A stretch of DNA of 64,000 bases from Verrucomicrobiaceae bacterium UBA7681. GTDB lineage: Bacteria; Verrucomicrobiota; Verrucomicrobiia; Verrucomicrobiales; Verrucomicrobiaceae. Positions 45,451 to 53,583 of this stretch are shown here, one piece after another; position 1 is the first letter of the stretch, and every line of letters starts with the position of its first letter. Where the stretch lies: contig DLGZ01000053.1 of assembly GCA_002482965.1 (NCBI GenBank), forward strand, positions 154,763 through 218,762, given 5' to 3'. A model generated the notes under the pieces. The model worked only from the letters and a program-made list of their open reading frames with translations, had not been told where the DNA came from and searched no databases. The position numbers were made by a program, and so were the translations under genes.

Positions 45451-45513
45451 CGGGGATCATCTTGATCCCCGTTTCAGGCTGATGGATCGTGGAGGGATCA
45501 AGATGATCCCTCC
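45451..45513. terminator. Two related hairpins between convergent ilvD and export genes
   Basis: Hairpin 1 has arms CGGGGATCA (45451-45459) and TGATCCCCG (45463-45471) with loop TCT. Hairpin 2 has arms GGAGGGATCA (45491-45500) and TGATCCCTCC (45504-45513) with loop AGA. The cores are reverse complements of one another, so the block is also a larger inverted repeat. The position between two convergent genes suggests bidirectional termination, but U-tracts are short. A REP-like repeat is the alternative. Confidence 0.6.
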
Positions 45514-45534
45514 CTACCAGTCACGTTCTCTTCC

Positions 45535-46095
45535 TCAATCCGGCACGATGATCTGATCTTCAGGCTGCAGCTTGATGTCGCGCGAAGGGTCGGCGCTGAT
45601 GTCCTTGAGATTGATCTCGGTGGTCACCCCATTGCGGATCAGCTTGGTCTTGCTGGGCTTGGCAAAAGGTGAGAAACCGCCTGCTGCAGAGATAGCTTTC
45701 AGGACGGTCATGCTCGAGCTGTACGGCACCGTTCCATTGCCCTTGATGCCTCCCACGACATAGATCATTCGAGCGGTGCTGGCACTGTCATCCGTGGTCA
45801 CGGTCACAGTCGGACGGGTGTAAATTTCACGGTCCTTGTAAGTCTGCTCAATGGCGCGCTGCAGGCTGGAGGGCTTGAGACCAGCGGCGCGCACTTCCCC
45901 AATGTGAAGCAGGTTTACGGTGCCGTTGTCGCTGATCGTGTACACCTTGCTGATCTGCGGCACTTCATTGTCAGGGATGCCCCCGATGGAGATCGTAACG
46001 CGATTAGTAGGCTTGAGGGCGATTTCGCCGTTCTGCGCATGCGCTGATGCCAGGGCGCAAACAGCGAGGATGCAGGAGAGAATGCGTGTGTTCAT
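45535..46095 (-). CDS. Wza-type polysaccharide export protein (Poly_export/SLBB)
   Basis: The protein has 186 residues with a signal peptide ending SAHA. It has a Poly_export domain (about 28-100: VTISIGGIPDNEV, YTISDNGTVNLLHIGEVRAA, RPTVTVT) and then an SLBB-like domain (YVVGGIKGNGTVPYSSSMTV, LKAISAAGG, DIKLQPEDQIIVPD). It is shorter than Escherichia coli Wza and lacks a lipobox Cys after the leader, as in some short verrucomicrobial homologues. It would form the periplasmic or outer-membrane export channel for exopolysaccharide together with the Wzc-like kinase encoded 21 bp upstream and the barrel protein beyond it. Confidence 0.9.
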   Translation of the reverse strand: MNTRILSCILAVCALASAHAQNGEIALKPTNRVTISIGGIPDNEVPQISKVYTISDNGTVNLLHIGEVRAAGLKPSSLQRAIEQTYKDREIYTRPTVTVTTDDSASTARMIYVVGGIKGNGTVPYSSSMTVLKAISAAGGFSPFAKPSKTKLIRNGVTTEINLKDISADPSRDIKLQPEDQIIVPD

Positions 46096-46116
46096 ACAGT
46101 GCGTGTTTGAGTGGAA

Positions 46117-48315
46117 TTAAAAGACATCGTCACCATCCAAACGCGAGACTGACTGGGAGCTGCCCAATGCGGTGGCGGTGGTTTCGGCTTTGATCTTGCG
46201 ACGGCGGGATTTCCCTCCTGAACCGCCGTTGGGCGTGTTCGTCGGCGAGTAATAAGTGTAGTAGCTGGTGTAGTACTGGTACTGCGCATCGCTGCGCAGA
46301 TCGACGTTGTTGAGAACCACCCCCACCACCTTGCCACCGACGTTTTCGACGCTCTGCTTCACGCGCATGAGCATGTGGCGCGGCAGTTTGCGGTGCTGTA
46401 CCACGATCATCGTCATGTCAGCCAGATTGGCGAGCACTGAGGCGTCGCTAACCCCAAGGATGGGTGGCGAGTCGATCAGGACGAGATCAAAGCGGCTTTT
46501 GACTTCGGTGATCAGATCCACCATGCGCTGGGAGTTGAGCAATCCCGCGCTGTCCGCCGGCAGCAGGCCGCTGGGAAGGAAAAACAGATTCTCCACCGGT
46601 GTGCGCAGCACCACATCTTCCAGCCGAATGTCGGTCGTGAGGTAATTGGTGAGGCCCGTTGCGTGGCTGACATCGAAATGCGTGTGCAGGCTCGGACGGC
46701 GCAAATCAGCATCAATCAGCAGCACGTTGTATCCGCCCTGGGCGCAGACATAAGCGAGGTTCACCATCGTGGTGGATTTCCCCTCCCCTGCCCCGCCGCT
46801 GACGACACTGAGACAGTTGGCGTCCGGCGTTTTTCGGTTGAATTCAATGTTCGTACGCAGAATGCGGTAGGCTTCGGCGTCGGGATTGAACCCGCTGGAA
46901 CGGTGCAGCACCCCGACGTCCTTCGGCACCACCGCCAAAACGGGCACGCCCAGATAGCGCTCCACGTCATCGAGGTTCTTCACCGTCGTATCCATGTACT
47001 CGAGGAAGAAAGCGAGCCCAAGACCAAACATCAGACCCAGCACACCGCCCAGGGCGAGATGTAGAGGCACATTGGGCTTGGCAGGCTTTCCTTCTGGCTC
47101 TGCTTCAGAATAAATGGTGGCGGGCGATTTCACCAGCTCGATGCCCGCCTTTTCCTCAAAGTAGCGCGAGCGCATTTTGACCAGCAAATCTTCCAGGTAG
47201 GTGACTTCGTCCTTGGCAGTCTTGTACTCCGTGTAAAGAGACGACATGTTTTGCAGTTCCTGCTTGGCGTCCTCATTGTATTCCTTGAGGGCTTCGCGCT
47301 TCTTCCTCGACGCATCCTGCCGGTTTTGCAGGCCCTTCACATGCGACTGGGCAGCACCCACGATGAGAGATTGGTACTCAGCCAGCTGACTGTCCACACT
47401 CAACACCTGCGGATGCAGGCGTCCCCGCCCTTCATTGACCAATCCTTCACGCGCGACCTTGAGGTCCTGCAGCTTCATGGTGATGGCTGTGATGTTTTGA
47501 TTTTCCAGTTGAAGTCCGGACGCCTGATCAATGAGTTCGTCAGGAGTCAGCTTGCTCACCTGGTCGATCTGCGACTGCAAAGCCAGGACTTCCTGATCGG
47601 CGATCATGAGCGCCTGCTCGCGTGAGATGACCATGGAGTCTTTCTCACTGCGCATCTCACCGCCAGGATTCAGCGAGCTGCCGCCGCCAACGATCCAGTC
47701 ACCAACAATGCCAGCCTTGCGTCTGGCTTCCTGAGAACGCACCTGCGCCTGCCCCCGGAGCGACTCCTGATCGGAAATTTGCTGCTGCAGCACGTCCAGG
47801 GCCTTCTGCTTCTTGCCGCTCTCGATGCTGTTGCGCTGGTCCATGTAGCTCTTGGCCACTTCATTGGCGATGATGGCCGCGAGCTGCGCATCCTGATCGT
47901 AGTAATCAATGATGACAAAGTCTGAGCGCAGCATCGACTGCGTTTCGAGGTTGGAGCGCAATTTCGCCAGTGCGGCCTGCCGGTTCGGCAGTTCCCATTT
48001 TTTGGCAAGCTCGAGTTTTTCGATGACCGGATAAAGCGTGGTGGGCTTGGTGATCGTCTCGAACTGGGTTTTGATGTATTCCTGCGTGAAGGCTAGACCG
48101 TCGCTGCGATTGCGATCAAACACATTGATGTCCTGCGTGATGCGCTCAATAGTCATTTCGACATGACCGCGATACTTGCGCGGCATGATGTAAGTGAGCA
48201 CCGCCGCCGCTGCGAAGATCAGGATGAACGAGAGCGAGATGAGTCCAAAGCGATTCTTGACCACCTGCCAGGTGTCCATCGCATGCTTCTGCAGTTCGGT
48301 GCCGGACTCGTTCAT
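46117..48315 (-). CDS. Wzc-type polysaccharide co-polymerase with tyrosine autokinase domain
   Basis: The protein has 732 residues. An N-terminal Wzz/GNVR region has membrane segment 1 near 28-50 (LISLSFILIFAAAAVLTYIM), a long coiled-coil periplasmic part (about 170-400) and segment 2 near 425-445 (LGGVLGLMFGLGLAFFLEYM). The cytoplasmic BY-kinase follows, with Walker A GGAGEGKST (about 505), Walker A' LLIDADLRRP and Walker B LVLIDSPPI. A tyrosine-rich cluster (YQYYTSYYTYYSP) near residue 685 is the autophosphorylation tail. Chain-length control and export of exopolysaccharide are the expected roles. It is in the same operon as the Wza-like gene; no glycosyltransferase genes are nearby. Confidence 0.94.
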   Translation of the reverse strand: MNESGTELQKHAMDTWQVVKNRFGLISLSFILIFAAAAVLTYIMPRKYRGHVEMTIERITQDINVFDRNRSDGLAFTQEYIKTQFETITKPTTLYPVIEKLELAKKWELPNRQAALAKLRSNLETQSMLRSDFVIIDYYDQDAQLAAIIANEVAKSYMDQRNSIESGKKQKALDVLQQQISDQESLRGQAQVRSQEARRKAGIVGDWIVGGGSSLNPGGEMRSEKDSMVISREQALMIADQEVLALQSQIDQVSKLTPDELIDQASGLQLENQNITAITMKLQDLKVAREGLVNEGRGRLHPQVLSVDSQLAEYQSLIVGAAQSHVKGLQNRQDASRKKREALKEYNEDAKQELQNMSSLYTEYKTAKDEVTYLEDLLVKMRSRYFEEKAGIELVKSPATIYSEAEPEGKPAKPNVPLHLALGGVLGLMFGLGLAFFLEYMDTTVKNLDDVERYLGVPVLAVVPKDVGVLHRSSGFNPDAEAYRILRTNIEFNRKTPDANCLSVVSGGAGEGKSTTMVNLAYVCAQGGYNVLLIDADLRRPSLHTHFDVSHATGLTNYLTTDIRLEDVVLRTPVENLFFLPSGLLPADSAGLLNSQRMVDLITEVKSRFDLVLIDSPPILGVSDASVLANLADMTMIVVQHRKLPRHMLMRVKQSVENVGGKVVGVVLNNVDLRSDAQYQYYTSYYTYYSPTNTPNGGSGGKSRRRKIKAETTATALGSSQSVSRLDGDDVF

Positions 48316-48366
48316 GACTGCTCGTTTTTAATTATTCAGAGAGATTAAGAAAGTGGCCTTGAAATG

Positions 48367-48410
48367 CCGCCAGCGGGAGATTCGTGGTGTCCGAATCTGC
48401 CCGCCGGCGG
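48367..48410. repeat. Long near-perfect hairpin between barrel gene and wzc-like gene
   Basis: Arms CCGCCAGCGGGAGATTCG (48367-48384) and CGAATCTGCCCGCCGGCGG (48392-48410) pair along 18 bp with one mismatch and one bulge, around a 7-nt loop. It starts about 20 bp after the barrel-gene stop on the minus strand and has no U-tract. It could protect or attenuate the transcript between the two genes, or be a dispersed REP-like element. Confidence 0.55.
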
Positions 48411-48432
48411 ATTGTCGTTTGGGCTGTTGGGA

Positions 48433-49635
48433 CTAAAAGGTGGCTGTGGCTCCTACGGAGACACGGTTACGGTTGAATTCGACCTGCGCATTGTTGGACA
48501 GCTGCGTGGAGAAAGAATAATTGGCGTTCAGATTGAGGTTATCCATCAGCTGATACCCAATGCCTGCATTGAGGAACACCGAGTCTTGCGTCTGATCTGG
48601 AGTTGGTCCGCCTGAAAGCAGAGAATGCGCATAGCTCACCCCGCCGTTGAGGCTGAGCCGCTTTGAGACCTGGTGGTTCACCTGCACGCCGGTGTTCACC
48701 CCATAGCTGCTGCGGTAGTTGCCGATCAACGCACCATTGAAACCCAGCATCGCAAACCAGCGGATCTGTGTCTGTTTTGCCACGGCATAGTTGAGTGCGC
48801 CTTCAGCATAAGGCTTCGTTTGTTTCCCGTGGGCGTTTTCGAAGAGTTCCGCACCACCTCGCACTGAAGTGGACATGTTCTCGCTCCACGCATGGTCGAC
48901 TCCAGCCAGCGCGAAATGTGAACGGTAGTTTTGGAATCCACTCTTGGTGTAATCTGTCAGACGGTAGCGATACTCCGCCGTCAGACTGGTCCGTTTCCCA
49001 ACTTTATACGCAAATTGCTGCCCAAGCAGATGCGAGTAGCGATCCTGAGAAGTGGCCACCGCAGAGTTCTCGTAGACGATGCCGTCGAACGTATAGGAGC
49101 TTGTGGTCGAGAACCGCGGCGTCCATGCGTAGCTGACATTAAAATTGTTGTAGCCATACAGAAACTGCCCGTTCCACAGCGCGCTGGTTGCACCGTAGCC
49201 AAACGCACTGTTGGGATTGGTCCCGTATGTGACGTAGAAATTGTCGCTGATCTTCAGCCGTTCGGAAAACTGGTGCTCAAAATTGAAGGTCGCCCGGCCA
49301 TTGTAAAAGGTGCTGCCGTATGTCGGCACTCCATTCACATATTGCAGGACGCTGCTTTCGAGACTGAAGCTGTAGGGCGTGGTCTGGTCGGCATGCGTGT
49401 AGGACGCCCCTGCACCAACCTGCCCGTACCAAGACTCAATGTCGCTATACTGGGCTGAAGGCGCCTTGTACTTTAGCACATCATAACCGGAGCTGCCGGT
49501 AACCGAGAAGGTCAGTGGCTCCTCGTTTCTAAAATCCGCCGAGTAGTTCTGGATCGCCACCAACCCCTGCGCACGCAATGCAGCTGGGCTGAGGGCAGCG
49601 ACGGCCAGTAGAAGCATTGCCAGTTTAGAGCGCAT
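48433..49635 (-). CDS. Outer-membrane beta-barrel protein of the polysaccharide export group
   Basis: The protein has 400 residues with a signal peptide (MLLLAVAALSPAALRAQ). It consists of alternating amphipathic strands rich in Tyr, Phe, Ser and Asn, such as GASYTHADQTTPYSFSLESS, GYNNFNVSYAWTPRFSTTSS and LNLNANYSFSTQLSN. It ends in a Phe (VSVGATATF), the terminal aromatic expected for BAM-dependent insertion. Similar barrels accompany Wza/Wzc genes in bacteria that secrete polysaccharide by Wzx/Wzy-type systems. The role as outer-membrane secretin or anchor is inferred from this location. It lies 117 bp upstream of the Wzc-like gene on the same strand. Confidence 0.85.
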   Translation of the reverse strand: MRSKLAMLLLAVAALSPAALRAQGLVAIQNYSADFRNEEPLTFSVTGSSGYDVLKYKAPSAQYSDIESWYGQVGAGASYTHADQTTPYSFSLESSVLQYVNGVPTYGSTFYNGRATFNFEHQFSERLKISDNFYVTYGTNPNSAFGYGATSALWNGQFLYGYNNFNVSYAWTPRFSTTSSYTFDGIVYENSAVATSQDRYSHLLGQQFAYKVGKRTSLTAEYRYRLTDYTKSGFQNYRSHFALAGVDHAWSENMSTSVRGGAELFENAHGKQTKPYAEGALNYAVAKQTQIRWFAMLGFNGALIGNYRSSYGVNTGVQVNHQVSKRLSLNGGVSYAHSLLSGGPTPDQTQDSVFLNAGIGYQLMDNLNLNANYSFSTQLSNNAQVEFNRNRVSVGATATF

Positions 49636-49698
49636 GAAAGTCAGGAAAGATTTCGAATATCAGAGTTGGATGTGCCGCCTTTGCATGATCTCCGTAGA

Positions 49699-50262
49699 TC
49701 ACGGAATCGCAGCGGAAGGAGAAACCGGAACGGTAATAATCCGAGGCGGCAACGGGCCCGATATCGGCGGCATGATGAGGAACACTCCACGAATGTTGGA
49801 TGGAATGTAAAAATCCGGTTCCGAAGTCGGAACGATAGGATTCTTGTCCACAATGATGGGGTTTTTGGGATTCTTGCCAGACACCGTAATCGGTCGTTCG
49901 ATGTCAGACACAGGTGCAAGAGTCGCGAGACCGGGAACGACGGAGAGTGCCGCGTCATTGATGACGCCCGCCATTTTGGGTGCCACAGAAACGCCGGTCT
50001 GAACGATTTGACCAGCCAAAGTTGCATCTGCCTTGGAGGCAATGATTGCCGTTCTCACAATGTCTCCAGCACAGCCTTCATTGATGACGAGTGCATCTTC
50101 CACAACCATGAGCACCTTAGAGGGGTCTTTTTCGACCGCGACCCGAACGTCATTCGAAATTTCTGTGCAATTAGTCGCCGATTGAGCCGAACCCACTGAA
50201 ACAGTCAGCATTAAAACACTGGCAGCAATACCCGCAAAACGCGAAAAGGGGGCAGTTTTCAT
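49699..50262 (-). CDS. Small secreted protein of unknown function
   Basis: The protein has 187 residues with a signal peptide (MKTAPFSRFAGIAASVLMLTVSVGSAQSA). The mature N-terminal half is helical with two Cys (NCTEISNDVRVAV and EGCAGDIVRTAI), which could form a disulfide. The second half is Pro/Ile/Val-rich (NPKNPIIVDKNPIVPTSEPD, PPISGPLPPRIITVPVSP) and probably extended or disordered. I recognise no family. It lies 63 bp upstream of the barrel gene on the same strand, so it may be a small accessory of the export group. A tRNA gene lies just upstream. Confidence 0.75.
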   Translation of the reverse strand: MKTAPFSRFAGIAASVLMLTVSVGSAQSATNCTEISNDVRVAVEKDPSKVLMVVEDALVINEGCAGDIVRTAIIASKADATLAGQIVQTGVSVAPKMAGVINDAALSVVPGLATLAPVSDIERPITVSGKNPKNPIIVDKNPIVPTSEPDFYIPSNIRGVFLIMPPISGPLPPRIITVPVSPSAAIP

Positions 50263-50311
50263 AGGCGGCAGTTAAAGATATATTTACAAATATTGACGTG
50301 TTTGTCCTCAG

Positions 50312-50382
50312 AGCGGGTAGTGGGAATCGAACCCACATGGCCAGCGTGGAAGGCTGGAACTTTACCACTAAGCTATACCCGC
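50312..50382 (-). tRNA. tRNA-Gly (anticodon UCC)
   Basis: The minus strand folds as a complete cloverleaf. The acceptor stem is GCGGGTA/TACCCGC, the D loop contains AGTGGTAAAG, and the anticodon arm is CCAGC-CTTCCAC-GCTGG with anticodon TCC. The T arm is GTGGG-TTCGATT-CCCAC. It has 71 nt to the discriminator base, and CCA is not encoded. It reads GGA and GGG glycine codons. Confidence 0.96.
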
Positions 50383-50629
50383 AATTGAAGTTATAGTAAC
50401 ACGTAATATCTCACTGCCGCAAGATATTTTTTAGAATTAAATGTAAAAATTTTGAAATTCTAGAATTGCTGATCACTCAGAATCCTAAAGTTTCGACATT
50501 TTTGCGTTTCAACTCCTTCAACCATTTAGCACTCAATAATGAACTGGCAAGCGTGTACTAAAAAGGACTTTTTTCTACCACCGTCCCCGGCTGCGAACCG
50601 GCCTCGAACGTGTCAGAATGGGGCCATTT

Positions 50630-52075
50630 TTATTTACCCACGGCTTTATCACCCACATAATCTTCGCCATTCAGACTCCGTGCCACGCTCTCGAGCCAGT
50701 CTTCGAGGTTTTTTTGCATTTCAGGCACTCGTTCTGGCTGCTCTGCCAGCAGGACCGTGCTCTCGTCAGGATCTCTGACCAAATGATAAAGTTCCCAGCT
50801 CACTTCATGGCTCTTTTTGTTTTCGATCCGGTGGAGTTTCCACGGCCAGTCCAGCCAGGCGGCATGCCCGGGGAACTCCGTCAGTGAGACGGGTTCACCG
50901 ATGACAGCTGCATCTGGGAGCAGGCGGGACGGATCGGCAGGCTCTTCACCTTTCGTCTGTGCCGTGATCAGCTCGTCCATCCATTCTTTGGACGGCGTCC
51001 TGATGCCTTTCTCCCCCGAGTCCCAGAAACCTATCGGGTGCGAACGTTTCTGCTCCTGCCCTGTCAGCAGCGGCATAATGTCGATGCCATCCAGCGGAGG
51101 CTGCTTTTCCATGCTCACGCCCGTGAGCGCCAGCACAGTGGGATAGATGTCTGAAGTCACGCAGGGTACCTTGATGACTTTGGGTTCATGAAACACCGCC
51201 GGCCATTCCATCAAAGCAGGCACCGCCAGGCCGCCTTCGTAGATCTGCCCTTTGAATCCCCGGCGGCCGCCGCTGGAACCCACCTTCGGCAGCGCGCCGT
51301 TGTCGCTGCAGTACCATAAGAGAGTGTTCTCGCGCAGGTCGAGCTCCCGCAGTTCCGTCCTGAGCCTGCCAAAAGCGCGGTCCATGGCGGTGATCTCACC
51401 ATAGAAATGCTGCTTCTTCTCGGGCAGCCCCGCATACGGTTCCCGGTCTGACTCCAGCGACTGGTGCGGGTCATGCGGAGAGCCAAACCACACCACCGCG
51501 AGAAAGCGCTGCTTCTTTTCTCCGCACCGGCGGATGAACTTCAGCGCCTCATCCACAGTAATGTCTGAACTGTCCCCCTTAAACTGCTCGGCCTTCCCCT
51601 GCACACTGAGCACCGGATCAAGATCAAAGAAATTGGGCGCGGAGACCCACTCATCGAATCCGCTGGCGCCGGGACTGACCGGGCTGGCCTTCTGCACAGA
51701 TCCCAGATGCCATTTGCCAAAGTGGCCCGTTGCATAGCCTGCCGTCTTCAGCGCCTCAGCAATTGTGATTTCCTGCGGGCGCAGCGAATGCCCCCAGGAA
51801 AAACAGCCAAACCGGTTCGGCGTACGCCCCGTCATGACACTGCCACGCGTTGGGGAGCACACCGGCGCAGCGGAATGAAACTCGTCAAATCGAATCCCCT
51901 CCTTCGCCAGCGCATCAAAATTCGGCGTCTTGAGATGCGGATGTCCGTTGTAGGCCATGTCACCCCAGCCTTGATCATCCGCCATCACCAGCACGATGTT
52001 CGGCGGTTCAACAGGTGCGGCCACACAGCTCAGTTGGAGCCAGAGACCACCGCACAAAAGCAAAAGACATTTCAT
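50630..52075 (-). CDS. Secreted formylglycine-dependent sulfatase (arylsulfatase A family)
   Basis: The protein has 481 residues with a signal peptide ending near SCVAA. The catalytic Cys73 in PVCSPTRGSVMTGR is the C-x-P/T-x-R formylglycine site. Metal and substrate residues appear as VLVMADDQGWGD at the N-terminus and LLWYCSDNGALPKVG in the middle, with KWHLG as another conserved element. It hydrolyses sulfate esters, probably on algal or host polysaccharides as in other Verrucomicrobia. A formylglycine-generating enzyme is required and is not in the window. The Lys/His positions match the family. It lies 250 bp after the tRNA gene, on the same strand, with no obvious partner. Confidence 0.94.
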   Translation of the reverse strand: MKCLLLLCGGLWLQLSCVAAPVEPPNIVLVMADDQGWGDMAYNGHPHLKTPNFDALAKEGIRFDEFHSAAPVCSPTRGSVMTGRTPNRFGCFSWGHSLRPQEITIAEALKTAGYATGHFGKWHLGSVQKASPVSPGASGFDEWVSAPNFFDLDPVLSVQGKAEQFKGDSSDITVDEALKFIRRCGEKKQRFLAVVWFGSPHDPHQSLESDREPYAGLPEKKQHFYGEITAMDRAFGRLRTELRELDLRENTLLWYCSDNGALPKVGSSGGRRGFKGQIYEGGLAVPALMEWPAVFHEPKVIKVPCVTSDIYPTVLALTGVSMEKQPPLDGIDIMPLLTGQEQKRSHPIGFWDSGEKGIRTPSKEWMDELITAQTKGEEPADPSRLLPDAAVIGEPVSLTEFPGHAAWLDWPWKLHRIENKKSHEVSWELYHLVRDPDESTVLLAEQPERVPEMQKNLEDWLESVARSLNGEDYVGDKAVGK

Positions 52076-52119
52076 GCCGCAATGATAGCCACGATCATCA
52101 CCGGTCTGGAATCAAAAAA

Positions 52120-52626
52120 TCACAGCCACTTCACTTCGTGGGACAACATGGTGTCGTCATCAAAGGCAAACCGCCCCATGAAACGCCGGCGTTCCACCAA
52201 AGTCTGCGCCAGCCAGTGGACGTCATCGGCCCACATTTCTTCAAACGGCAGCGCCTCCAGCGAGGTCCAGAGCGGCACGGCCTCAGGCGTTTCAACCGCC
52301 ACACCCTCATGCTGGGTCGCGACAAAGACATCGACGTGCATGCACAGCCCATCCACGAACTGAAACCAAAGCTCACCGTGATGGACAGGATTCAACGCCG
52401 TGACGCCCAGCTCTTCCTGCGTTTCACGCACGGCGCATTGCAGCGAGGTTTCACCGGGATCAATTTTACCGCCAGGGCCGTTGATCTTCCCAGCGCCCAG
52501 ACCCCGTTTTTTGCGAATGAGCAGCACTTCACGCTTTGCCTCATCGATGATGAACATCAGTGTCGCACGAATCCCGGGCTGCCATGATTTCCAGTCGATG
52601 GTCACTGTGGTCAGCGTTTCTTCCAT
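52120..52626 (-). CDS. Nudix hydrolase, MTH1/8-oxo-dGTPase-like
   Basis: The protein has 168 residues. The Nudix box lies at about 52-74, beginning GGKIDPGET and ending RETQEELGV, and fits GX5EX7REUXEEXGU. The lead-in KKRGLGAGKINGPGGK resembles human MTH1 and its bacterial homologues, which hydrolyse oxidised purine nucleoside triphosphates. WADDVHW in the C-terminal part also matches MTH1. The likely job is sanitising the nucleotide pool, but the exact substrate is uncertain. The start overlaps the end of the DUF502 gene by 16 bp, which indicates co-transcription. Confidence 0.9.
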   Translation of the reverse strand: MEETLTTVTIDWKSWQPGIRATLMFIIDEAKREVLLIRKKRGLGAGKINGPGGKIDPGETSLQCAVRETQEELGVTALNPVHHGELWFQFVDGLCMHVDVFVATQHEGVAVETPEAVPLWTSLEALPFEEMWADDVHWLAQTLVERRRFMGRFAFDDDTMLSHEVKWL

Positions 52627-53510
52627 GGCAGGGCACGCAGCCAGCGTTTTCCACTCTTGATATCCATGGATTGCGCCAGGATCTCCGTGTCTCCCGCATC
52701 AAAATCTTCCGCACGCGGAAGTCCGGCAAGCAGCTCGAACGCAGGTTCAGGTTCCGGCACCGGTTCGGGTGTCAGAGTCGTGGGGAGCTTTTGATTCAGC
52801 GGTGCCACGGCATTGATCGGCGAAACCAGTCCGCCTGAGATGATCATCTTCATCGCCTCCTCAATGGTGATCGGCGCATCCGTGATCTTGTCCGAATCCA
52901 CCACCAGAAGAAAGCCGGTCATCGGGCTCGGTGCCGTGGGCAGCAGGACGCAGGTCATTGCCTTCCCCGTCTGCGGATCACAGTACTGACCGGTGGCAAA
53001 ACCGATCATGCGCATGCCGGGGACTGGGTAGTCGATGTAAACGACCCGCTTGAAATTCTGCTTTGCCCCGCCTCCTAGGCTCCGGAAGGCATCAATCACC
53101 TGCTTGAGTGGCCGGTAGATGACCGCAACCAGAGGAATACGCAGCAGCAGTTTATCGACAGCGGTGACAATGTGCACGCCAATCACGTTGGTGGCCATGA
53201 AGCCAAGCCCTAAAATGATCAGCACCGAAAACAGGAAACCAATGAAGTTGGTGAGGCTTTCCAGCTTCGGATCCGCGATGTTCAGCACCGGCTCTTCGGA
53301 GAACTCGTTGACCAGATTCACCACCTGGGCCAGCACCGGCTTGCTCCACGCGTGCAGGATGTCGTAGATCGAAAACAAGATCCAAAACGTGATGATCAGC
53401 GGCAGCGCCAGCGCCAGTCCGGCCAGGAACTTGTTCCGCAGCCACACACCCCAGCCTTTCGGCGCAGGCGCCTCGGGCATTGGATTTGTGTTGGGGGTAT
53501 CAAGTGCCAT
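52611..53510 (-). CDS. DUF502 inner-membrane protein
   Basis: The protein has 299 residues. Two membrane segments are visible, at about 28-50 (FLAGLALALPLIITFWILFSI without the flanks) and about 88-112 (LTNFIGFLFSVLIILGLGFM), in the DUF502 (PF04367) arrangement. RIPLVAVIYRPLKQVIDAFR and VVYIDYPVPGMRMIGFATG are family signatures. The C-terminus is a Pro/Glu-rich tail of about 55 residues. The family is widespread in bacteria, and its function is unknown. It is the first gene of a two-gene operon with the overlapping Nudix gene. Confidence 0.9.
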   Translation of the reverse strand: MALDTPNTNPMPEAPAPKGWGVWLRNKFLAGLALALPLIITFWILFSIYDILHAWSKPVLAQVVNLVNEFSEEPVLNIADPKLESLTNFIGFLFSVLIILGLGFMATNVIGVHIVTAVDKLLLRIPLVAVIYRPLKQVIDAFRSLGGGAKQNFKRVVYIDYPVPGMRMIGFATGQYCDPQTGKAMTCVLLPTAPSPMTGFLLVVDSDKITDAPITIEEAMKMIISGGLVSPINAVAPLNQKLPTTLTPEPVPEPEPAFELLAGLPRAEDFDAGDTEILAQSMDIKSGKRWLRALPWKKR

Positions 53511-53583
53511 TTAAAACAACTTCGCTCAAGATGAGAACGTATGGCAGCAGCTATGTTCAGCAATAATCTGCATTCTTGCAGTA

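Noticed and set aside
50312..50382. tRNA gene as integration site of an island
   Set aside because: No integrase gene and no repeat of the tRNA 3' end were seen on either side.
50383..50629. Possible small gene between the tRNA and the sulfatase
   Set aside because: The AT-rich 247-bp stretch has only short frames without a ribosome site or protein-like composition. I see no RNA structure in it.
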